A stretch of 64,000 nucleotides of DNA, from NCBI RefSeq assembly GCF_001190785.1, contig NZ_LGSS01000015.1, forward strand, positions 1 to 64,000, in the 5' to 3' direction. This document shows, piece after piece, positions 61,232-64,000 of the stretch; positions within the stretch are counted from its first letter, which is position 1; each line of letters opens with the position of its first letter. Under the pieces are notes generated by a model that saw only the letters and a list, made by a program, of their open reading frames with translations, did no database searches and was not told where the DNA came from. This stretch comes from Gottschalkia purinilytica (GTDB lineage: Bacteria > Bacillota > Clostridia > Tissierellales > Gottschalkiaceae). A program made the position numbers and the translations under genes.

Positions 61232-62155
61232 CTATCTATAACTAATTGATGTACTGTCAACAATCCCTAACCCAGTATAAGGATATGTGGCAAAACTAAT
61301 ATTATCTGGCTTTACAATGAATGCTTGTTCTACAATCCCTGTTCTCATATTCCAATTATTGTATTTTTTCTCTACTGTATTGTATAACTGTAATGCAGAA
61401 AAATCAATATTAGTCAGATATGATCCATCTTTATTATTGTCTAATACTCCATGTTTTGGAATCAACGATACAAAACGATAAAACCCGCATACTGGTTTTC
61501 CATCTTTCTTTTGGAATACTCCACTTACATTAACTTCTTTATATACTTTCTTAATTACCTTTCCTGCTGCGTCTTTAAATTCAAAATATCCTGTTACTAT
61601 ATCTTGATTAGTTGGATGAAATCCTATATCAAAAGTTACACTATCAGCATTATTCACTCCTTCAGAATCTTCCCACCAATCTTTTTCAGCTCCAAGCTTA
61701 GGAACATAGTAATATCCTTTCCATCCAGATCCAGTATTTATAAGTCCAAAATCTAAAGTGCTTTCATTATGACCGTAGATTCCAAAAGATATATAAGCAT
61801 TTCTTAGATTTTTATTGTCAAAATTTATTTTTTTTAAATTCACAGTTCCATGGGCTTGACTATATGTAGTACTATTTCCTGTATACATATAATAGTATGA
61901 TCCTAAATTATTACGAACATTTGAATTCATAAATGGTCTACTACCTTTTAAAGCTTGATATGGAGCTGCACCCCAAGTATATAAAGGATGGTCATTTGGA
62001 TATGATGTAGGCCTTCCATTTGCATATGGAGAAATTTTACTTGGATATGACTTAGGCCTTCCATCTGAACATTCATAGTTTTCATTTGCATATGAATAGC
62101 TTCCAATTTGCATTGTCATTATTATAGTAATTACGAAGCTTAATATTTTTCTCAT
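61232..62155 (-). CDS. Secreted protein with short GRPxSYP repeats, unknown
   Basis: This 307-residue protein has a Sec signal peptide (about 1-23, cut likely near SYA-NE). Right after it come two copies of GRPxSYP (DGRPKSYPS, NGRPTSYPN). The rest is rich in Tyr, Asn and Gly and looks like an all-beta extracellular domain. It ends in a conserved-looking GLGIVDSTSISYR. No family is recognised. GGGGTAAG precedes the ATG. Confidence 0.65.
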   Translation of the reverse strand: MRKILSFVITIIMTMQIGSYSYANENYECSDGRPKSYPSKISPYANGRPTSYPNDHPLYTWGAAPYQALKGSRPFMNSNVRNNLGSYYYMYTGNSTTYSQAHGTVNLKKINFDNKNLRNAYISFGIYGHNESTLDFGLINTGSGWKGYYYVPKLGAEKDWWEDSEGVNNADSVTFDIGFHPTNQDIVTGYFEFKDAAGKVIKKVYKEVNVSGVFQKKDGKPVCGFYRFVSLIPKHGVLDNNKDGSYLTNIDFSALQLYNTVEKKYNNWNMRTGIVEQAFIVKPDNISFATYPYTGLGIVDSTSISYR

Positions 62156-62517
62156 ATTTCTTACCCCTAATTATTATTTTTTTATCTAACAAATTGTACC
62201 ATAATATCATTAAAAAATTTGTTTATTTTTGTCATAATAAAGGCTTTTAATGTTAATTTTTATGATTAACAAGGTATTTTTAAACCTAAATGAAAAAGTG
62301 TTGGATTTAACTTCTATGTAGAAACTTTAAATGGAAATATGTCCTTAATGTAAGTAATTAAAAATAAAAAAAGCAGTGAAGTATCCCTCCTATTTTTTTG
62401 TATTAATATATTTTTTGAATTGATATATTTTGAATAATTGTATATATATGGTACTATATGTTATATATAACAAATACTTATTATAAATTATTAATTTAAC
62501 AGATAAAGGAGGATAAA
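62156..62517. other. Divergent intergenic region before the binding-protein gene
   Basis: This 362-base AT-rich region holds promoters for the secreted-protein gene (left) and the binding-protein gene (right). For the latter TTGATA (62420-62425), 17-bp spacer, TATATA (62443-62448) is a plausible promoter. No other structure is seen. Confidence 0.4.
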
Positions 62518-63600
62518 ATGAAAAAACTAAGAAAAAGAATAAGTTTAATTATATTAGCTTTTTTAGTTTTAACATTAGGGTTAACAGGATGTCAAACTGA
62601 AGAAGCTATTAATAAAAGAGAAAAAACATTAGTTATATCAACATTTGAATCTTTTGAAGATATGTACAGAAAAAATATTTTTCAACCATTTGAAGAAAAG
62701 CATAATATAAAAATTGTACTTGAACTTGGAACTAATTCCCAAAGATTTAAAAAATTAAAGAAAGATAGCAAAAAGAAAAAGCCTGATGTAGTATTTCTTA
62801 CGGATTATTATGCTATGCAAGGTGTAGAAAAAGGATTATTTGAAAAAATAAATCGTAAAAATATACCCAATATGGATAAACTTTATGATGTATTTAAAGA
62901 ACCTTTAGGCAAAGATTACGGCCCAGCGTATGCTATATCAAGTTATGGTTTGGCATATAATCCGGATAAAGTAAAAGAACCGATTACGTCTTGGAGTGAC
63001 TTGTGGCGACCAGAATTAAGAGGTAAAATTGCACTAAGTGACATTACTGTTGGAGCAGGCCCATTTCTCTTAATGATTGCGGCAGAACAAGCGAATGTAG
63101 ATATTAAACAAAATGAAGATAAAGCATTTGAAAAGTTAAAAGAAATAAGTGAACACGGAGTAAAATTTTATACTAAAAAATATGCTGAAATTATGAATGA
63201 ATTTGGTTCGGGAGAAATTGAAGTTATGGATATTTATAACTATGATATAGAAATAGCAAGACAGCATGTTCCTAATGTCAAGTGGGTTCACCCAAAAGAA
63301 GGTTCTTATGCATTAATGGAAACAGTAAATATAGTAAAAGGCACAAAGAATAAGGAATTAGCAGAAGAATTTATAGATTGGCTATTAAGTGAGGAAGTTC
63401 AAAAAGCTCAAGCTATTGATAGGGTAGAATCGCCTGTCAATAAAGATGTAAAACTAACAGAAGAACAGGCAAAGTGGACTATCTATGGTGAAGAAACTAT
63501 AAAAGGACTAAAAACAGTAGATTTAAAATATATTAATGAGTCAATGGATAGATGGACGAAGCGATGGAATAAAGAGATAAATCCACAAAAAAATAATTAA
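62518..63600 (+). CDS. Solute-binding lipoprotein, polyamine/iron type (family 1)
   Basis: This 360-residue protein has a lipobox LGLTGC (Cys 25). The body resembles periplasmic binding proteins of the spermidine/putrescine and iron(III) group: VISTFESFEDMYRKNIFQPFEEKH, KKPDVVFLTDYYAMQGVEKGLFE, SSYGLAYNPDKVKEPITSWSDLWRPELRGKIALSD. No permease or ATPase is adjacent within the window. AAAGGAGG lies 5 bases before the ATG. The ligand is unknown. Confidence 0.82.
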   Translation: MKKLRKRISLIILAFLVLTLGLTGCQTEEAINKREKTLVISTFESFEDMYRKNIFQPFEEKHNIKIVLELGTNSQRFKKLKKDSKKKKPDVVFLTDYYAMQGVEKGLFEKINRKNIPNMDKLYDVFKEPLGKDYGPAYAISSYGLAYNPDKVKEPITSWSDLWRPELRGKIALSDITVGAGPFLLMIAAEQANVDIKQNEDKAFEKLKEISEHGVKFYTKKYAEIMNEFGSGEIEVMDIYNYDIEIARQHVPNVKWVHPKEGSYALMETVNIVKGTKNKELAEEFIDWLLSEEVQKAQAIDRVESPVNKDVKLTEEQAKWTIYGEETIKGLKTVDLKYINESMDRWTKRWNKEINPQKNN

Positions 63601-63819
63601 AATTATATTAATCTATATAAAAAATAACCTATAAACTCAACATTATATAAATAAATATTAATCTTAGTTATTTTATATAATTATTATAAAATGGTAAAAG
63701 AATAATATTGTTACTAGCTATTAAACGCCTATATAAACGTTTAATACTATTTAGTAATCTATTCATTGAAGGCAAAAAACAAATATCTTAAAATTAAAAA
63801 TAAAAAGTTATTTTGTGAT

Positions 63820-63867
63820 GAAGAAATAAAAAGATTAGGAAGTTAATCCTAGTCTTTTTATTTCTTC
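63820..63867. terminator. Terminator between convergent genes
   Basis: GAAGAAATAAAAAGATTAGGA pairs with TCCTAGTCTTTTTATTTCTTC with one mismatch. It overlaps the end of the leftward gene at 63858 and lies after the binding-protein gene. Confidence 0.7.
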
Positions 63868-64000
63868 TTTAAATTTAACGCTAATGCTATACCATCTGCA
63901 TAAGCTCTCAAAATATCTTCTATAAAGTTAGTATCTTTTACTGAACTACTTCCACTTATAGAAGTGGAAGTTTCTAATAAAAATGATATATAGCTCAAAA
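63858..64000 (-). CDS. 3' end of a probable N-acetylmuramoyl-L-alanine amidase
   Basis: An open frame runs in from the right edge and ends at a TAA (63858-63860). The last 46 residues include LLETSTSISG and FIEDILRAYADGIALALNL followed by Lys-Lys-Lys. This resembles the C-terminus of Amidase_3 enzymes (LETxFIS ... YAxAIAxGI), which cut peptidoglycan. It is partial, so the call is tentative. Confidence 0.45.
   Translation of the reverse strand, partial: LSYISFLLETSTSISGSSSVKDTNFIEDILRAYADGIALALNLKKK

Noticed and set aside
1-64000. CRISPR arrays, insertion sequences, prophage or conjugative genes
   Set aside because: No regularly spaced repeats, transposase, integrase or phage structural genes were found.

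Overview
The window is strongly AT-rich DNA from a low-GC, spore-forming, anaerobic Firmicute. Gene content points to Clostridia of the Peptostreptococcaceae type (Clostridioides, Paeniclostridium, Paraclostridium or Romboutsia); this rests on remembered gene families, as no search was run. The evidence includes sporulation genes (bofA, ytrH, ytrI), split glycine dehydrogenase (gcvPA/gcvPB), a tandem glycine riboswitch, a large-type SRP RNA, BirA-controlled bioYB, lysC and hom, many AGGAGG-type ribosome sites, and an in-frame UGA that is best read as selenocysteine. No phage, insertion sequence or CRISPR array was seen.

Layout. 1-215 holds tandem promoters that fire leftwards, apparently into an rRNA operon just outside the window. 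0.5-10.7 kb is a core information-processing block (L25/Ctc, Yip1, BofA, YtrHI, RecR, YbaB, DnaX, SRP RNA, tRNA-Ser) with an accessory stretch (yjdF with its riboswitch, two GNATs, a BmrR-type MerR regulator). 10.8-19.7 kb carries a Pst-type phosphate transporter with a HAD phosphatase, an M19 dipeptidase, a polar amino acid ABC transporter and a TudS-like protein. 19.9-26.4 kb carries bioY-bioB, a lipoprotein/two-component operon and a two-part permease. 26.5-33.4 kb is one glycine cleavage and lipoylation operon: riboswitch, gcvT, gcvH, gcvPA, gcvPB, a small candidate selenoprotein with a CxxU motif, lipB, lipA. 33.4-39.3 kb carries the threonine branch (ACT-domain protein, thrB, thrC; divergent hom, lysC). 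39.5-41.2 kb is a Cys-rich C_GCAxxG protein coupled to a GltS-like transporter.

41.4-47.1 kb is a ribosomally made peptide (RiPP) locus that ordinary ORF calling largely misses. It has six tiny Cys-rich precursor genes (28-48 residues, one with a TTG start), a radical SAM/SPASM maturase, an ABC exporter without a C39 peptidase, a GNAT, a cytoplasmic HExxH protease and a membrane-anchored protein. Strong hairpins separate the precursors from the enzymes, and a perfect 18-bp palindrome lies upstream. 57.9-59.6 kb is a second, different radical SAM RiPP pair whose precursor ends in CxCxC...C followed by seven glycines; its maturase seems to start at a non-standard codon.

47.5-57.7 kb carries a nitroreductase, a MazG-like protein, a possible import/deamination operon (DUF3100-type pair, amidohydrolase, TSUP exporter split by a frameshift, Crp-type regulator), tadA, an azoreductase-like flavoprotein and a pirin. 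60.0-64.0 kb holds unknown membrane and secreted proteins, an orphan solute-binding lipoprotein and the 3' end of a probable amidase.

The most noteworthy items are the six-peptide RiPP locus, the candidate CxxU selenoprotein in the glycine cleavage operon, and the CxCxC-polyglycine RiPP pair.
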